NCBI GenBank assembly: GCA_002869015.1
Contig: PKTT01000029.1
Span: 1-43,465 of the forward strand
Source: Deltaproteobacteria bacterium
GTDB lineage: Bacteria > Desulfobacterota > Deferrisomatia > Deferrisomatales > BM512
Length of the DNA: 43,465 nt
Direction: 5' to 3'
Part shown: piece by piece, positions 14,757-23,981 of the stretch
How the letters are laid out: each line of letters starts with the position of its first letter
How positions within the stretch are numbered: position 1 is the first letter of the stretch
Translations under genes and position numbers: made by a program
Notes under the pieces: model-generated
Seen by the model: only the letters and a program-made list of their open reading frames with translations
What the model was told of the DNA's origin: nothing
Database searches by the model: none

Positions 14757-15722
14757 ATGGCCCGTAAACTGTTAATCTCAGGTGAGATAGATGCCGCAGG
14801 GGTCTCAACCTATTCCCTTGAAGGACGAAAATCCAAGGTATCGGTAGCTTCCTTTAAAAAGCCCTACGCTCCCGGCGGGAGCTTTAAAGATTTCATCGCC
14901 TCCCTGCCCGCTTTTTTGCAGGCGGAGGAGTTGGGCGAGCTCGCGGGGCGCATAGCGGCGGCGCACCTCGGGGGCAAGACAATCGCCCTGGCTATGGGCG
15001 CGCACAACATAAAAGTCGGCCTTCAGCCGCTATACGCTGACCTCATGGAGCGTGGCGTTATCTCCTCCATCTCCCTCAACGGCGCGGGAATAATCCACGA
15101 CTTCGAGCTCGCCTTTTCGGGCCACTCCTCAGAGGAGGTCGGCGCTGTGCTGGGCGGGGGAGAGTTTGGCATGGCCCGTGAGACCAGCGTCTGGCTCAAC
15201 AGGGTTATAAAGAGCGGCTACGCCGCAGGTAAGGGCCTCGGCGAATCAGTCGGTGAGGCTATATGGGAAGAGGGTTTGCCCCACAGAGAGAGGAGCCTTC
15301 TCGCGTCGGCATACAGGCATAAGGTGCTCGACACTGTGCATGTAGCCCTAGGCACCGACATAATTCACATGCACCCTGACGCTAATGGGGAGGCTATCGG
15401 CGGCGCAACGCTGCGCGATTTCAGGCGCTTTGCAAAGATGGTCGAGACCCTTGAGGGCGGTGTGTATCTTAATATAGGCAGCGCAGTTATTCTGCCGGAG
15501 GTTTTCCTGAAGGCTTTGACCCTTGCAAGAAACCTCGGCGCGGAGGTTAAGGATTTCACCACCGCAGACCTTGATTTTATAAAACATTACCGCCCCGGCG
15601 TTAACGTTGTCTCACGCCCCACCTCCGGCGGGGGGAGGGGATTTAGGCTGACGGGGCCGCACGAACTTTTAGTGCCGCTGCTTTTCGGATCGGCGCTGGA
15701 AGAAATTTCGGCAAAAGTGTAG
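14757..15722 (+). CDS. Deoxyhypusine synthase-like protein
   Basis: A 321-residue protein that resembles the deoxyhypusine synthase superfamily (NAD-binding Rossmann-like fold). Features are SLNGAGIIHDFELAFSGHSSEEV in the middle, then VHVALGTDIIHMHP, LNIGSAVILPEVFLKA and the C-terminal PTSGGGRGFRLTGPHELLVPLLF. Classical eukaryotic and archaeal DHS uses spermidine to modify eIF5A; bacteria lack eIF5A, so members in bacteria have other, mostly undefined roles (some make homospermidine). I could not place the invariant catalytic Lys of true DHS, so the activity is unassigned. It is tightly linked to gmhA (one base between stop and ATG) and to the haem genes. Confidence 0.6.
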   Translation: MARKLLISGEIDAAGVSTYSLEGRKSKVSVASFKKPYAPGGSFKDFIASLPAFLQAEELGELAGRIAAAHLGGKTIALAMGAHNIKVGLQPLYADLMERGVISSISLNGAGIIHDFELAFSGHSSEEVGAVLGGGEFGMARETSVWLNRVIKSGYAAGKGLGESVGEAIWEEGLPHRERSLLASAYRHKVLDTVHVALGTDIIHMHPDANGEAIGGATLRDFRRFAKMVETLEGGVYLNIGSAVILPEVFLKALTLARNLGAEVKDFTTADLDFIKHYRPGVNVVSRPTSGGGRGFRLTGPHELLVPLLFGSALEEISAKV

Positions 15723-15726
15723 TATT

Positions 15727-16404
15727 TTGGGTAGACTTCAGGATGGTCAAAAACGATATCCGGTTCTCCTCAACCTTAAAGGTAAGCGGTGCGTCGTAGT
15801 TGGTGGCGGCAATGTCGCGACCCGGAAGGTGCGGGGGCTTGTCGAGGCGGGAGCAGATATTGTTGTAGTAGCTCCAAGGGCTTCGGCTGAGATACAGAGC
15901 TTTGTCTACAAGGGAAACGTAAATTGGCGCTCTAGGCCCTTCCTGATGGATGATGCCGAGGGTGCGCTATTTCTCTTTGCCGCGACCGGTGACCGGGAGG
16001 TTAACCGGGCGGCCTCCGAAGCAGGCCACCGCTTTGGCGCGCTGGTCAATGTAGCCGACGACCCTGATGGAAGCGACTTCCACCTTCCCGCGACCCTCAA
16101 GAAGGAGGGCGCCACGGTGGCTGTATCGACGGGAGGGGCATCCCCCGCCGTAGCAGCTTGGCTTCGGGATAGGTGCGGGGAGGCTGTTCCGGAGGGGCTT
16201 GAGCAGGTGCTTTCGCTCTTTTCGCTTCTAAGAAGCGCCCTTGCCGATGAGGCAAAAGTTAAAAGCGGTGAAGGTTTTGGGAAACTTCTCGACGCCGGGC
16301 TCGTAGAAGACCTCCGAAAGGGTGATCTGAGTAGCGTGGCCGAGAAGGTAGATAGTGTATTCGGCGCAGGGTTCTATCTTGGCGCCTTGAAGGAAAAGGC
16401 TTAG
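15727..16404 (+). CDS. Precorrin-2 dehydrogenase / sirohydrochlorin ferrochelatase domain
   Basis: A 225-residue SirC / Met8 / CysG-N-type protein. It has the NAD-binding motif CVVVGGGNVATRKVRGLVEAG at the N-terminus, the ATGDREVNRAAS segment, VNVADDPDGSDFHLPAT and the STGGASPAVAAWLRD turn, which are hallmarks of precorrin-2 dehydrogenases making sirohydrochlorin. Whether it also inserts iron is not decided by sequence. The start is TTG at 15727, a few bases after the previous stop, with a poor ribosome site. A nearby ATG at 15743 is out of frame. It works after the CobA half of the fusion at 19533. Confidence 0.9.
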   Translation: MGRLQDGQKRYPVLLNLKGKRCVVVGGGNVATRKVRGLVEAGADIVVVAPRASAEIQSFVYKGNVNWRSRPFLMDDAEGALFLFAATGDREVNRAASEAGHRFGALVNVADDPDGSDFHLPATLKKEGATVAVSTGGASPAVAAWLRDRCGEAVPEGLEQVLSLFSLLRSALADEAKVKSGEGFGKLLDAGLVEDLRKGDLSSVAEKVDSVFGAGFYLGALKEKA

Positions 16405-16414
16405 GGAGGAAAAT

Positions 16415-17251
16415 ATGGATTTATGGTTACTGAGGATAGCGATTATCGTCTATCTCATAGCCACCGCGAGTCAGCTTGCCTTCCTCGTCACCTTGAAGGT
16501 GCCGCTCAGGAAGCTTGCAGCATGGGTGACGTGGGGAGCATTCGTCATCCACACGGCGCTCCTTCTGACCCGCCTCTTCGCAGGCGGATACGCTCCAATG
16601 GCGACCCTCCATGAAGCGTACTCATTCTTCGGCTGGTGTACCCTCGGCCTCTATCTGGTGCTACAGCTGCGCTATTCAATTCCCAGCCTTGGCGCTTTTG
16701 CCACGCCCCTTGCCCTTATCCTCCTCCTTGGCGCTGCGGTGACTCCAGGCGAGATAATCGAGCTTCCGCCGGCGCTACAATCGGGCTGGCTCCCTATACA
16801 CGTCGGGCTCCTCTTTATAGGTAACGCCGCCTTCGGAATAGCGGCGGTTGCGGGGTTTATGTACTTGATTCAGGAGCGCCAGCTCAAAAAGAAGAAGCTG
16901 GGGCTGCTCTTTCACCGGCTCCCCAACATAGAGGTGCTGGATGAGATAGGGTATCGTTGCCTCACCATCGGTTTTCCCTTTCTGACCCTGGGCATAATAA
17001 CCGGGGCGGCTTGGGCGCAGGAGGCTTGGGGGACCTACTGGTCCTGGGACCCGAAGGAGACGTGGTCGCTGATAACCTGGTTCATCTACGCGGCCCTGTT
17101 GCACGGCAGGATGACCGTGGGGTGGCGCGGCAGAAAGGCCGCCCTCTGGGCTATCGGCGGCTTTGCCTGCGTGCTCTTCACCTTCCTAGGAGTTAATTAT
17201 GTGCTGCCTCTGATACTGCCCAACGTACAGAGCCTCCACATTTACGGATGA
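16415..17251 (+). CDS. ccsB: Cytochrome c assembly protein CcsB/ResC-type (CcsA domain)
   Basis: A 278-residue inner-membrane protein with about eight hydrophobic segments. The tryptophan-rich haem-handling WWD loop is present (WGTYWSWDPKETWSL), and conserved His residues occur in nearby helices (e.g. HTALLL, LPIHVGLL, LLHGR). Such proteins move haem to the periplasm and attach it to apocytochrome c in system II or CcmC-like systems. It overlaps no gene but starts 10 bases after the precorrin-2 dehydrogenase, with an AGGGAGGA ribosome site. Its position directly before hemA is a common arrangement in Desulfobacterota. Confidence 0.9.
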   Translation: MDLWLLRIAIIVYLIATASQLAFLVTLKVPLRKLAAWVTWGAFVIHTALLLTRLFAGGYAPMATLHEAYSFFGWCTLGLYLVLQLRYSIPSLGAFATPLALILLLGAAVTPGEIIELPPALQSGWLPIHVGLLFIGNAAFGIAAVAGFMYLIQERQLKKKKLGLLFHRLPNIEVLDEIGYRCLTIGFPFLTLGIITGAAWAQEAWGTYWSWDPKETWSLITWFIYAALLHGRMTVGWRGRKAALWAIGGFACVLFTFLGVNYVLPLILPNVQSLHIYG

Positions 17252-17292
17252 TTTTTGACCGTTTGCGGCTAACGGGTTAGATAAGAGTTGTC

Positions 17293-18585
17293 ATGGAAAT
17301 AGCGGTAGTAGGACTAAGTCACAAGACGGCGCCTGTGGAGATAAGGGAGAAGGTAGCCTTCGCCCCGGATATCCTCCACGAGGTCGCCAAGAGCGTACGC
17401 GGGCTCGACCACGTGCGCGAGGCGGTGATCCTCTCCACATGTAACAGGGTCGAGGTTTACGCGGCGGTACGCTCGCGTGAGGATGGCATTGAGGCGTTAA
17501 TCGGCTATATCGCCCAATACCACGAGATACCCATCGAGGAGCTTCGCCCGCACATATACGTATTTATCGGCGTAGACGCGGTGAGACATGTTTTTCGAGT
17601 AGCCTCATCGCTCGATTCCATGGTCGTCGGCGAACCGCAGATTCTAGGGCAGGTAAAGGATGCCTATGAGAAAGCGCAGCAGGGGAGCGCAACGGCGCAC
17701 GTCCTTAACCGCTTCATGCACAAGGCTTTCTCAACCGCCAAGCGCGTTAGAACTGAGACAAGGATAGCGCAGTCTGCGGTTTCGGTATCCTTCGCGGCGG
17801 TCGAGCTTGCGCGTAAGATATTCGGAGAGCTTACCGGCCGCACGGTTATGGTAATCGGGGCGGGGGAGATGTGCGAGCTTGCCGCGACGCACCTTGTAGA
17901 GAACGGCATCTCAAGCGTCATGGTCACCAACCGGACCTACGCACGCGCAGAGAAGTTGGCGGAGCAGTTCAGCGGCAAAGCGGTCCACTTCGACGCCTTC
18001 TCCAAGCACCTTGACGAGGTTGATATAATAATATCCTCAACCGGCGCGCCGGGGCACGTCCTTCACGCTGCGGATGTCCAAGCAGCTATGAAACAGCGCC
18101 GCCAAAAGCCGATGTTTCTAATCGACATAGCGGTGCCGAGGGATATTGACCCTGCGATAAATAGCCTCGACAACGTATATCTCTATGACGTAGATGACCT
18201 TCAGGGCATTGTCGAGGTCAACAAGAAGGAGCGCGCCAAAGAGGCTGAAAAAGCTGAGGAGATTGTCCGCCAAGAGGTTGACTCCTTCCTCAAGTGGCTA
18301 AAGATGCTCGATGTCACCCCGACTATCCGCCAGCTACGTGAGCAGTTTGACGGAATACGGCGCTCAGAGCTTGATAAAACACTTAAGGTTATGGGTGATA
18401 ACCTATCGAAAAAAGAACTAAAATCGCTTGAGGCTATGACCCAGGCGATTGTCAATAAAATACTGCATCAACCAACTATCTGCCTTAAAGCGCTCGCTGA
18501 CGAAAGCGACGCCGACCTGTCGCTGGACTCTGTCCGGCGCGTCTTCGGCCTGCCTGAGGCGGATGTAATCGACGAGGAGGAGTAG
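17293..18585 (+). CDS. hemA: Glutamyl-tRNA reductase
   Basis: A 430-residue NADPH-dependent enzyme that reduces glutamyl-tRNA to glutamate-1-semialdehyde, the first committed step of C5-pathway tetrapyrrole synthesis. The catalytic cysteine is C50 in ILSTCNRVEVY. The following blocks are VASSLDSMVVGEPQILGQVK, the Rossmann motif VIGAGEMCELAATHL, and the long spinal helix and dimerisation domain to the C-terminus. Length is typical. The ATG has a weak ribosome site (GATAAGAG). It is followed three bases later by hemC. Confidence 0.96.
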   Translation: MEIAVVGLSHKTAPVEIREKVAFAPDILHEVAKSVRGLDHVREAVILSTCNRVEVYAAVRSREDGIEALIGYIAQYHEIPIEELRPHIYVFIGVDAVRHVFRVASSLDSMVVGEPQILGQVKDAYEKAQQGSATAHVLNRFMHKAFSTAKRVRTETRIAQSAVSVSFAAVELARKIFGELTGRTVMVIGAGEMCELAATHLVENGISSVMVTNRTYARAEKLAEQFSGKAVHFDAFSKHLDEVDIIISSTGAPGHVLHAADVQAAMKQRRQKPMFLIDIAVPRDIDPAINSLDNVYLYDVDDLQGIVEVNKKERAKEAEKAEEIVRQEVDSFLKWLKMLDVTPTIRQLREQFDGIRRSELDKTLKVMGDNLSKKELKSLEAMTQAIVNKILHQPTICLKALADESDADLSLDSVRRVFGLPEADVIDEEE

Positions 18586-18588
18586 CGC

Positions 18589-19533
18589 GTGGGAAAGAGC
18601 ACGCTTAAAATTGCAACGCGTAAGAGCCAGTTGGCGCTCTGGCAGGCCAACTGGGTCAAGGATCAGCTTGAGGCTCTCAATCCGGGGCTCAAAGTCGAGC
18701 TGGTGAAGATAGTAACCAAGGGAGATAAGATCCTGGACGTCCCGCTGGCGAAGGTTGGCGGCAAGGGGCTCTTCGTCAAGGAGATTGAGGACGCCCTCCT
18801 CGACGGCCGCGCGGATATCGCCGTTCATTCGATGAAGGACGTACCCACGGAGTTCCCTGAAGGGCTATACCTCTCCGTTATCCTAAAGCGTGAAGACCCG
18901 AGGGATGCATGGTTCTCGGCGAAGGGCGAGACCCTTGAGACGATCCCCGCCGGAGCTAAGGTGGGCACCTCAAGCCTGAGGCGCAAGGTGCAGCTGAAAG
19001 CTCGCCGCCCGGATATAAATTTCGACGACCTTCGCGGCAACGTTGATACGAGGCTGAGGAAGCTTGAAGAGGGCCAATATGACGCAATAGTCCTCGCCGC
19101 GGCAGGCGTAAAACGCCTCGGCCTGGCTGATAAAGTTACCGACTATATAGACTCCGACGACGTGCTCCCCGCGGTGGGGCAGGGCGCTGTAGGGATCGAG
19201 TGCCGCATCGACGACCCCGAGACCAACGCCCTCATCGCGCCGCTCAAAGATGATGTTACGTGGACGCAGGTAATCGCCGAGCGTGCCTTCCTCGGTCGCC
19301 TTGAGGGCGGCTGTCAGGTGCCCATCGCCTGCTACGCAGAGGTGGAGGGTGAGGATATCCGCCTTCGCGGCTTGGTTGGTTCCCTCGATGGCGAGACTAT
19401 TTTGACCGCAGAGGGTAACGGCAAAAAGGGCGATGAGATTAACCTGGGCGTTTCCCTCGCCGATGAGCTCCTCGCCAAGGGCGCAAAGGATATTCTCGCA
19501 GAGGTCTATGCCATGGAGAACGCCGGAAAATAA
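18589..19533 (+). CDS. hemC: Porphobilinogen deaminase
   Basis: A 314-residue hydroxymethylbilane synthase that polymerises four porphobilinogens. The N-terminal [30 protein letters not shown] and [14 protein letters not shown] blocks are intact. The dipyrromethane cofactor cysteine is C242 in [11 protein letters not shown]. The start is GTG at 18589, shortly after the hemA stop with GAGGAGGAG upstream. The stop TAA overlaps the next ATG by one base (TAATG), giving tight coupling to the cobA-hemD fusion. Confidence 0.97.
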   Translation: MGKSTLKIATRKSQLALWQANWVKDQLEALNPGLKVELVKIVTKGDKILDVPLAKVGGKGLFVKEIEDALLDGRADIAVHSMKDVPTEFPEGLYLSVILKREDPRDAWFSAKGETLETIPAGAKVGTSSLRRKVQLKARRPDINFDDLRGNVDTRLRKLEEGQYDAIVLAAAGVKRLGLADKVTDYIDSDDVLPAVGQGAVGIECRIDDPETNALIAPLKDDVTWTQVIAERAFLGRLEGGCQVPIACYAEVEGEDIRLRGLVGSLDGETILTAEGNGKKGDEINLGVSLADELLAKGAKDILAEVYAMENAGK

Positions 19534-21050
19534 TGAAAGGTTTCGTATATTTGGTAGGGGCGGGGCCGGGTGATCCCGGCCTCCTCACTTTGAAGGGTAA
19601 AGAGGCGCTGGAGAAGGCCGAGGCGGTTATCTACGACTATCTGGTCCACACAGACCTCCTCGCCTACGCGCCGGAGGGCGCGATCCTTGAGTGGATGGGT
19701 AAACAGGGCCACGGCGTCCAGCGCTCTCAGGATGATATCACCGCGAGGGTAATTGAGCTGGCGGAGCAGGGACTTCGCGTCGTTCGCCTTAAGGGCGGCG
19801 ACCCCACCATCTTCGGACGGATGGGCGAGGAGGCCCTAGCCATCACAGAGGCGGGCATCCCGGTGGAGATTATCCCCGGCGTAACCGCAGCCTCGGGCGC
19901 GGCTGCCTACGCGGGCATCCCGCTGACCCACAGGGATTACGCCCCCTGCGTAACCTTCGTCACCGGGCACCGCAGAAAAGATGGCGGGCTGGCTCCAAAT
20001 ATTGATTGGGCTGCGCTGGGAAAAGCAGGCGGCACCCTTGCAATTTATATGGGGATCAAGCACCTCGGAGAGGTCGCAGAGAAGCTGATCGCTTCAGGCC
20101 GCTCTCCCGATACCCCCATCGTAGTGGTTCACCGAGCTACCTGGCCTGAGCAGAAGGTGCTGGAAGCGACCCTCTCCACCGTCTCAGAGCGGGTGAAGGA
20201 CGCCGCTATTCCTCCGCCATCGCTGGTAATAGTCGGAGAGGTAGCCAAGGCGAGGAGCCACCTTGGGTGGTTTGAGAAGTCGCCCCTAAAGGGTAAGCAG
20301 ATTCTCGTTACCCGGGCAGCATCTCAGGCTCGCGAGCTTTGCCACCTCCTACAGGAGCGCGGCGCAATGCCGATAGAGCTTCCGCTGATTGAGCTTAAGC
20401 CTTACGGCCACAAGTCAGGCACCGAGGCAACGCTAAGGAAGATATTTGCCTACGATTGGGTTATCTTCTCATCTTACAATGCGGTTAAATTCACCTTTGC
20501 GCGTTTGGAGGAGATGGGGCTCGACAGCCGTGTCTTCGGCGCGGCGAGGGTCTGCGCAGTTGGCCCTAAAACCGCCGCCGCCCTTGAGAAGCATGGCATT
20601 CGCCCTGATATGGTGCCGGAAAAATACATAGCTGAGTCGATGGTTGAGTCCTTCGAGACGGTTGGCGGGCTAGATGGAGCTTCGGTCCTCATCCCAAGGG
20701 CCAGAGAGGCTAGAGAGGTTGTCCCCGAAGGGCTTGAGAGGATGGGCGCACGCGTTGACATTCTCCCAATCTATGAGAATGTGATGCCTGAGCCGCATCC
20801 GCTTGCGTTGGAGGTTGTTAAGGGCGGCAAAATCGACGTTGTAACGTTGGCCTCCCCCTCGGCTGCCATAAATTATGCCGAGCTCCTTAAAAATGAGGGG
20901 CTGCCGGTCGATCTGGCACCCTGCGCGGTTATAGGGCCCGCAACGCAGTCAAAGGCCGAGGAGCTTGGCCTCCCGGTTGTCGCGGTCGCTGAGACCTACA
21001 CGGTCGAGGGTATGGTGCTGGCGCTTGAGGGTTATTTAGCGAAAAAATAG
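19533..21050 (+). CDS. Fusion: uroporphyrinogen-III C-methyltransferase (CobA) and uroporphyrinogen-III synthase (HemD)
   Basis: A 505-residue bifunctional protein. Residues 1 to about 245 are the SAM-dependent uroporphyrinogen-III methyltransferase: [56 protein letters not shown] and the [10 protein letters not shown] segment. Residues about 255-505 are Hem[17 protein letters not shown], the [12 protein letters not shown] block, [12 protein letters not shown] and [13 protein letters not shown]. The fusion couples ring closure with methylation to precorrin-2, directing flux towards siroheme. This arrangement is familiar in anaerobic bacteria. Confidence 0.95.
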   Translation: MKGFVYLVGAGPGDPGLLTLKGKEALEKAEAVIYDYLVHTDLLAYAPEGAILEWMGKQGHGVQRSQDDITARVIELAEQGLRVVRLKGGDPTIFGRMGEEALAITEAGIPVEIIPGVTAASGAAAYAGIPLTHRDYAPCVTFVTGHRRKDGGLAPNIDWAALGKAGGTLAIYMGIKHLGEVAEKLIASGRSPDTPIVVVHRATWPEQKVLEATLSTVSERVKDAAIPPPSLVIVGEVAKARSHLGWFEKSPLKGKQILVTRAASQARELCHLLQERGAMPIELPLIELKPYGHKSGTEATLRKIFAYDWVIFSSYNAVKFTFARLEEMGLDSRVFGAARVCAVGPKTAAALEKHGIRPDMVPEKYIAESMVESFETVGGLDGASVLIPRAREAREVVPEGLERMGARVDILPIYENVMPEPHPLALEVVKGGKIDVVTLASPSAAINYAELLKNEGLPVDLAPCAVIGPATQSKAEELGLPVVAVAETYTVEGMVLALEGYLAKK

Positions 21051-21081
21051 CCGCCTAACAAGCGGCGTGAAAGGCAATGAG

Positions 21082-22152
21082 ATGGAGAAAGAGTTTATTC
21101 CAAAATGGATAGCGTGGGAGTCGACGCGCCGCTGCAACCTTGAGTGCGTCCACTGCCGCTGCTCCTCCGACATGTCCGCCGCAGAGGGTGACCTCTCGAC
21201 CGAAGAGGCAAAGACCCTCATTGATGACATCTGCGAGCTCTCCACCCCTGTAATGGTGCTCTCCGGGGGAGAGCCGCTCCTGAGGAAGGATATCTTCGAG
21301 ATCGCCAGGTACGGCACCGAAAAGGGCCTCAGAATGTGCATGGCGACCAACGGCGTCCTCGTCACCGACGAGGTCTGCGAGAAGATGAAGGAGGCCGACA
21401 TAAAGATGGTCTCTCTCTCCCTCGACGGCCCCACGGCGGAGATTCACGACAACTTCCGTCAATCCCCCGGGGCCTTCGATGGGACGCTCCGCGCCGCCGA
21501 GCTCTTTAAAAAGCATGGGATAAAGTTCCTGGTGAACTCCTCTTTCACCAAGCGTAATCAAAGCTCAATCGCCGATACCTTCAAGCTGGCGAAGAGCATC
21601 GGCGCAACCGCCTGGTATATGTTCATGATCGTCCCAACCGGCCGCGGCGAGGACATTATGAGCGAGCTCATCTCCAAAGAGGACTACGAGGAGCTCTTAA
21701 AGTGGCACTATGAGCAGGAGAAGCACGAGGATGAAATCCTGATGCGCCCCACCTGCGCGCCCCACTATTACCGCGTGGTGCCGCAGATGGCGAAGGCGGA
21801 GGGCGTCAAGTTCGAGCGCCGCTCCCTGACCTTCTCCACCGGAGGCGGGAAGGGGTGCATCGCCGCCCAGACCATCTGCCTCATCGACTGCTTCGGCGAC
21901 GTCAAGCCCTGTAGCTACTTTCCCATGAGCGCGGGCAACGTCAAGAAGGAGAAGTTCAAGGATATCTGGGAGAATTCACCCCTCTTTAAAGACCTGCGCA
22001 ACTTCAAGGAGTACAAAGGCAAGTGCGGCTCCTGCGAATTTATAAACGTTTGCGGCGGCTGCCGCGCGCGCGCATACGCCGTTAGCGGCGACTACATGGA
22101 AGAAGAACCCTTTTGCGATTATATCCCCGTGCGCTTGACGCGGGGTAAATAG
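21082..22152 (+). CDS. AhbD-like radical SAM / SPASM-type protein (haem biosynthesis)
   Basis: A 356-residue radical SAM enzyme. The SAM-cluster motif is C18, C22, C25 (CNLECVHC), followed by [11 protein letters not shown]-terminal SPASM-like cysteine set follows (CIAAQTIC..., KPCSYFP, CGSCEF...[16 protein letters not shown]), and the [11 protein letters not shown] motif is shared by NirJ/AhbC/AhbD enzymes. AhbD converts iron-coproporphyrin III to haem in the siroheme-dependent pathway. Assignment to AhbD rather than AhbC or NirJ is by overall resemblance and the haem-gene context. The ATG at 21082 has AAAGG upstream; the in-frame GTG at 21067 does not. Confidence 0.72.
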   Translation: MEKEFIPKWIAWESTRRCNLECVHCRCSSDMSAAEGDLSTEEAKTLIDDICELSTPVMVLSGGEPLLRKDIFEIARYGTEKGLRMCMATNGVLVTDEVCEKMKEADIKMVSLSLDGPTAEIHDNFRQSPGAFDGTLRAAELFKKHGIKFLVNSSFTKRNQSSIADTFKLAKSIGATAWYMFMIVPTGRGEDIMSELISKEDYEELLKWHYEQEKHEDEILMRPTCAPHYYRVVPQMAKAEGVKFERRSLTFSTGGGKGCIAAQTICLIDCFGDVKPCSYFPMSAGNVKKEKFKDIWENSPLFKDLRNFKEYKGKCGSCEFINVCGGCRARAYAVSGDYMEEEPFCDYIPVRLTRGK

Positions 22153-22163
22153 GAGGAGCACCG

Positions 22164-23186
22164 ATGAGCCGTGCCGACCGTTTTTTGAAAGCGTGCCGTG
22201 GGGAGGCAGTTGACACGACCCCCGTATGGATAATGCGCCAAGCAGGGCGCTACATGAAGGAATACCGCCAGGTAAGGGAGAAATACTCCTTCCTGGAGGT
22301 CTGCCACAAGCCGGAGATCGCCTGCGAGGTGACCCTCCAGCCCCTCGACGTCCTAAACGTGGACGCCGCTATTCTCTTCTCCGACATCATGGTCCCCCTT
22401 GAGGGGATGGGGTGCGAGATCGATTTCAATCCGGGCCCGGTTATGGAGCCCATCCGCACCCGTAAGGCCGTTGACGAGCTGACCATATGCAACCCCGAAG
22501 AGGATGTTCCCTTCGTCCTTGAGGCTGTAAAGATGATCCGCCGAGAGATCGACGGCAAGGTGCCGCTCATTGGTTTTTCCGGCGCTCCCTTCACCCTTGC
22601 CGCCTACATGGTCGAGGGCAAAGGCTCCAAGGATTTTGCTAACTTCAAGAAGATGATGTTCGCGGAGCCGGAGCTTTACAGCGACCTTATGAACAAGGTC
22701 TCGGACACCGTAATAGCCTACCTGAACGCCCAGGCAAAGGCCGGCGCCCAGGCTTTACAGCTCTTCGACACCTGGGGAGGCATCCTCTCCGGCGCGGACT
22801 ACAGGAAATACGTCCTGCCCTACTCGAAGCGCATCATCGCCGCCCTCGACAAATCGGTGCCGATAATCCACTTCGTCAAGGGCTCCGGGCTAATGCTCGA
22901 TGCTGTGAAAGAGGCTGGGGGAGACGTCATAGGGCTCGACTGGCACATAGACATCTCCCGCGCAATCGAGGAGATAGGCCCCGACTTCTCCGTCCAGGGC
23001 AACCTCGACCCCTCCTATATGTTCGCCCCGGAGGCGATCGCCAGGGAAGCCGCCGCCGAGATCGCCGTGAAAGGCAAGGCCGCCCGCGGCCACGTCTTCA
23101 ACCTCGGTCACGGAATTATGCCGATGGCCTCGGTTGACACGGCCCGCGCAGTAGTAGATGCAGTGCATGAAGCAGGGGTACGTTAA
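22164..23186 (+). CDS. hemE: Uroporphyrinogen decarboxylase
   Basis: A 340-residue enzyme that decarboxylates uroporphyrinogen III to coproporphyrinogen III. The N-terminal signature TPVWIMRQAGRYM carries the substrate-anchoring Arg, FSDIMVPLEGMG the essential Asp, and GFSGAPFTLAAYMVEG and LQLFDTWGGILS are the later blocks. Length is normal. AGGAGGA at about 22150-22156 precedes the ATG. Together with AhbD-like and siroheme genes this places both the coproporphyrinogen and siroheme branches in one cluster, which is unusual and noted separately. Confidence 0.96.
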   Translation: MSRADRFLKACRGEAVDTTPVWIMRQAGRYMKEYRQVREKYSFLEVCHKPEIACEVTLQPLDVLNVDAAILFSDIMVPLEGMGCEIDFNPGPVMEPIRTRKAVDELTICNPEEDVPFVLEAVKMIRREIDGKVPLIGFSGAPFTLAAYMVEGKGSKDFANFKKMMFAEPELYSDLMNKVSDTVIAYLNAQAKAGAQALQLFDTWGGILSGADYRKYVLPYSKRIIAALDKSVPIIHFVKGSGLMLDAVKEAGGDVIGLDWHIDISRAIEEIGPDFSVQGNLDPSYMFAPEAIAREAAAEIAVKGKAARGHVFNLGHGIMPMASVDTARAVVDAVHEAGVR

Positions 23187-23223
23187 AAACAAGAGCTAAC
23201 TTTCCACATATATGGAGGACGCG

Positions 23224-23754
23224 ATGCGAGGCAGGGTAGGGCTTGATTTGCTTGAGGCGATGACGAAGGAGGAGCTCCTCCAGATAGTTAAGGATGACGC
23301 AAAACTCTGGCTCGCACATGACGGACTCTGGTTTCAGGCGGTAGAAGCAAAGAACGGTATGGAGGACGCCATCCACTCCGACAGGGAGGCTTGGCGGCAC
23401 TTTTCTCCCATTGAGGCGCAGCGGATAATGTCCCGGTTAGGCATTGAGCCAGGTGGCGGCATCCCCGCGCTGGTGGAGTGCATAAACCACCGCCTCTACG
23501 CCCGCCTTAACCTACAGGTAACGGAAGAGGTCTCGGATAAGCGCGCCATCTTCAAGATGATCGATTGCCGGGTGCAGTCGGCGCGCAGGAAGAAGAGTAT
23601 GGACCCCTTTCCCTGTAAGACCGTTGGAATAGTTGAGTATACCGAGTTCGCAAAGGCGGTGGACCCGCGCATCGAGACGCGGTGCATAACCTGCCCGCCG
23701 GATGAGTATGACGGCGACTGTTATTGCGGCTGGGAGTTCGCAATACCGGAGTAA
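23224..23754 (+). CDS. Conserved cytosolic protein (DUF6125-like)
   Basis: A 176-residue soluble protein. The N-terminal helical part includes EELLQIVKDDAKLWLAHDGLWF, and the C-terminus has RIETRCITCPPDE, then a short acidic loop and YCGWEFAI. It resembles a family often annotated as cytosolic protein or DUF6125 in Desulfobacterota, whose function is unknown. The CxxCPPDE...CxWEF cysteines look like a metal or redox site (inferred). I prefer the ATG at 23224 to the one at 23212 because GGAGGA lies between them, 4-6 bases upstream. It is the last gene before a terminator and follows hemE by 37 bases. Confidence 0.62.
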   Translation: MRGRVGLDLLEAMTKEELLQIVKDDAKLWLAHDGLWFQAVEAKNGMEDAIHSDREAWRHFSPIEAQRIMSRLGIEPGGGIPALVECINHRLYARLNLQVTEEVSDKRAIFKMIDCRVQSARRKKSMDPFPCKTVGIVEYTEFAKAVDPRIETRCITCPPDEYDGDCYCGWEFAIPE

Positions 23755-23790
23755 GGCTTCCGCTTTAGGGATAAATACATAAATGGTTTC

Positions 23791-23822
23791 AGAGGGCTTC
23801 TAAATGGGAGCCCTCTTTTTTT
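23791..23822 (+). terminator. Intrinsic terminator after the haem cluster
   Basis: AGAGGGCT (23791-23798) pairs with AGCCCTCT (23809-23816) around a ten-base loop and runs into seven T residues. It ends the plus-strand block 14159-23754. Between it and the next gene (23823-23981) I see only AT-rich sequence with a TATAAT at 23907-23912 and no well-placed -35. Confidence 0.9.
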
Positions 23823-23981
23823 GTATGAATATGATTAACTGGAGGAATTCTGAAAAAGCGCAAAAATAAAACTATGTTTTACAAGAGAAGGTGGAATAGG
23901 TAAAAATATAATCAGGAACCTTATAGTCTTTGTCAGAAAAATAATACGATAATCTTATGCCGGATAAATGCAGGGGGCCTT

